Source: Eumeta japonica
Lineage: Eukaryota > Arthropoda > Insecta > Lepidoptera > Psychidae
Direction of reading: 5' to 3'
Assembly (NCBI GenBank): GCA_005406025.1
Contig: BGZK01002040.1
Coordinates: forward strand, 20,286-84,285
DNA length: 64,000 nt
The translations under genes and the position numbers were made by a program. Below are positions 61,400-64,000 of the stretch, piece by piece. The notes under the pieces were generated by a model. It saw nothing but the letters and a program-made list of their open reading frames with translations. It was not told where the DNA came from and made no database searches. Numbering within the stretch: the stretch's first letter is position 1; each line of letters opens with the position of its first letter.

Positions 61400-61970
61400 A
61401 TGCTCATACTTACGAAACACATCATTCCCCATTTTTGACATGGTTTCATTATTGGTAAAAGTGGAGTGACAAACCCTTTTCGAAAAGCAAAGATCATAAC
61501 GGACACCCGAAATAAAAATGAATCTACTATAATAGCTATTATTAATTTGACCAAGGTTTTTGATATAAGTATATAATTGATAACGTGGCATTTAAAAAAA
61601 AAAAAACTATAGAATGCTAATATCCAAAACAGAATGATTGAAATCTTCAACGATTAATTCTCTGACAGAAGAAAATATAAAGTATGTTACAGCGATAAAC
61701 AGTTAGTACTTTTTTCAAAGCTCCATTGTCAGGAAAATTATTTTTATTTTCATATTTCCGTCATAATAGCTGATTCAACACTCACAGTACGTTGACGAGC
61801 TGTGCATCACAAACGCAACTAACAATATTTATAGAGCGGTTACCGGACTAGAGTGAGACCTCGAAGAAATTCTTTACTATTATAACATCTCGACAATTTT
61901 AACAAAAGCAAACTCTGAGAGGGTGTCTACCGAATATGTAAAAGTAATAAGTAAGTTTAAGCGTGTGGAT
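61400..61970 (+). pseudogene. Worn LINE reverse-transcriptase relic
   Basis: Across frames one can read NESTIIAIINLTKVFDI (about 61515-61565), like the first catalytic block (L-x-D-L-x-K-A-F-D) of jockey-type reverse transcriptases. A later stretch RAVTGLE-DLEEILYYYNIS followed by TILTKANSERVSTEYV (about 61836-61940) is placed where those enzymes have the region after YADD. Stops and frameshifts throughout. The YADD box itself cannot be seen. Assignment is by eye and tentative. Confidence 0.35.
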
Positions 61971-64000
61971 TGACAAAACCAGATACATAAGAAAGCAAGT
62001 GAATTATTTATACATATAAATTAAGCGTATAGGAATAAAGCTGGCACCCATCATCGGTTGGTATTCAGAAATAGATATACATATATAGGGAACTCCGACA
62101 AGCCTGCCGTTTTATCCTTGTTTATGGCACAATGCAGCTGTTGCCACATGTTAGGGAAATCACACAACCTCACTCGCGAATGTCTATAAGCAAGCTTTCA
62201 AAACCGCAGGCACTTTCTCAAAACGAAAACAATATGGAAAATGCTTGACGAAGACCGGCAGCATCTGTAGATTCATGATTTTCGCTTAGAAGTGCTGAAT
62301 AATCTTATCCAGAGCAGTTTCAGAAGTGGAAACTTCTGGGGAAGAAAAATAGCAGAAATAGGAACTTTCCGATCCAATGATAGTTGCTTCTCGTTACCCT
62401 GAAATAGAGTATCTACAGGGCGACGCGAGGACAAATCAGACAGAAAGTGAACGTTTTCTCATAGAACGGATAAACTAATATAGGAATAAGCCGGTAATAC
62501 TAACACTAAACCTATATATAATAACTAATATAGAACGTAACATGAACTGGTTTGCTGGAAACGCCTTGTAAAAGAGAATACTAACAATAAAGATAATTTC
62601 TTTTTTATTTCATTTTTATTCTTTCATTACTTCGAATAAAACGGCACATTAGCTGAATTAAAACAATTACATTTATATCTGATTAAAATTAGTAGTCGTG
62701 CCATCAATTTTGCTAAGGATAGAGTCTCATGATTCCGTTCAATGTAACATTTTTATGAATATTTATAAAACAATTTTTGTAACTATTCATATCTTTCTTC
62801 CAGAAAATAACTTTAATGTTTTATATGCAATGATTTCAAATATACCTATTTGAATCATTGTGTCAAAACTGAATTTGATTGCGGAATTTTTTTAGAATAA
62901 GGTAACAATGATTTTTCGATTTTTCTATTGTAGTCATATTTTATTACATAATGATGTTTATTACACAATGATCATCAAGAATTTTCTACATGTGTTGGTT
63001 CGATCATGACATTTTTCTCTGTCATGTTAAGAACGTAATAATTTACATTTCAATTTGTAAATCAGTTAAGGGAAAACACAGTCGCGTAGGTCTCGTATTC
63101 ATCTTTCATCTATTGTTAAAACAAGCGCTCGTGCCGACACCAACGGTCTATAATTTATTTTGAGCTTGTTCAATATTCTGTTTGTGTGGAGCAAGAAAGA
63201 TGGGGGATGATGCACATTAGCGAATAAAAACTGACATTGGAATTGTAATACAAATTTTAATTTAAAATACTAATTCAATATATCAAAACATTAATATACC
63301 GTCGATTTTCTACAAACCTTGCGCAAAATTATTCTAATACTTTATTTAAGGCAAAACGGCATATTATTATTAAAATTTTTTCCTTATTCTAATTTATTGA
63401 AACTTTAAGTGGGATTGGACTTCCGAATTACCACATAAAAGCAAATACGTTTACACAATAACATAACAATTTCAAAAATATTAGAAGACTTTTAGACTGG
63501 AATGAAATTTATTTTATAATAGAGTCTATAAATTTGTAGTTACATTAGTTAGAAATTCATCAATTTTCGGTGGCGTTAAGTCACTGATAAGGATATGCTA
63601 TATTTCTTGTTATCTGCATTATCTCTCTGCGTTGTTGTTTACATTATGATTTCGTTTTTAGCTAAAACTGTCATAAAAAAGTTCTAAAAGATTGTCAATC
63701 GAAAAACAATCTTTCGGTGTACGTAGAAGCAAACGTTTTTTATAATGATCCTTCTCTATTTCGTATCAGGTATACACTGTAATGAACAGTAAGTGCCATT
63801 AAAGTCGAGATCCGTTCATCAGTTTGTTGTAGTTCCGTGATAGGCACTCGGAAATATGAACGTATTTTTTTTTGTGAAATGTATGAGTGCAAGTGTTTTA
63901 GTTGTTTCAAACAGCTTTTCAGTTTTAATTACTTAAAAGACCGCGGAAGAAGCTAAAAAAACTTATATTGTCTCAAAAATTGAAGTGCAATGACAGTACA
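61971..64000. other. Unannotated DNA
   Basis: No exon, transposase or repeat family recognised. Part of 61971-62460 may continue the LINE relic. The remainder is plain AT-rich sequence. Confidence 0.35.

Noticed and set aside
1..64000. CRISPR array, prokaryotic operon or integrated virus
   Set aside because: No regularly spaced identical repeats with unique spacers, no ribosome-binding sites or gene clusters, and no capsid, polymerase or envelope-like frames were seen.

Overview
This window is AT-rich, gene-poor animal DNA, almost certainly from a moth or butterfly (Lepidoptera). The best evidence is a tRNA-derived SINE at 12942-13192 (minus strand) of a type I know from lepidopteran genomes. 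Supporting this are several copies of two lepidopteran-type dispersed repeats (one opening CTAGCTGTTGC + CGACTTCG, one built around AGGGTTCCGTA), tails of LINEs of the kinds found in Lepidoptera, and decayed piggyBac, R1-like, Tc1/mariner and Helitron elements. Nothing here looks bacterial or viral: there is no operon structure, the only coding remnants are transposon genes, and the one convincing host-gene piece is a single spliced exon.

Layout. 1-13200: mostly featureless, with two tRNA-like SINE heads facing each other (838-1150), a 19-bp tandem repeat (5140-5206), a dispersed repeat (5320-5828), a possible THAP-domain relic (about 10420-10570, minus) and the complete SINE. 17681-19939: a piggyBac element whose transposase keeps all three catalytic aspartates and a 210-bp intron but carries four apparent single-base deletions. 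22707-25915: an AGGGTTCCGTA repeat, another SINE head, a 5'-truncated R1-like LINE (24366-25520, minus), an RTE-like LINE tail and a CpG-rich patch ending in a splice-donor-like site. 28978-32162: a 968-bp fold-back element with arms of about 400 bp, and a related 478-bp element that appears to be its non-duplicated form. 37024-37377 (minus): a GC-rich 354-bp exon with consensus splice sites and symmetrical 1-1 phase, the only credible piece of a host gene. 38727-38905 and 39566-39579: clustered regulatory-type motifs (CRE, CTCF-like, RFX X-box). 39690-40640: a Tc1/mariner transposase relic. 34674-49583: four full copies (a fifth fragment lies at 8078) of a roughly 165-bp TA-flanked MITE, one nested inside another palindromic MITE. 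55695-61317: a Helitron with both termini and a full-length but inactivated Rep/helicase gene. 61400-61970: a worn reverse-transcriptase relic.

The most interesting signal is in the Helitron leader (55920-56560). Four units of an ~80-bp tandem repeat plus downstream sequence carry several heat-shock elements, that is, alternating GAA and TTC triplets two bases apart. One of these (55983-56002) is perfect over four units, and another ends about 120 bp before the transposase ATG. This suggests that the Helitron gene had a heat-inducible promoter and that its copies could spread heat-shock elements around the host genome. The genes in the window do not form a pathway; they are independent parasites layered by insertion, and the readable history is one of nesting, inverted duplication and decay.
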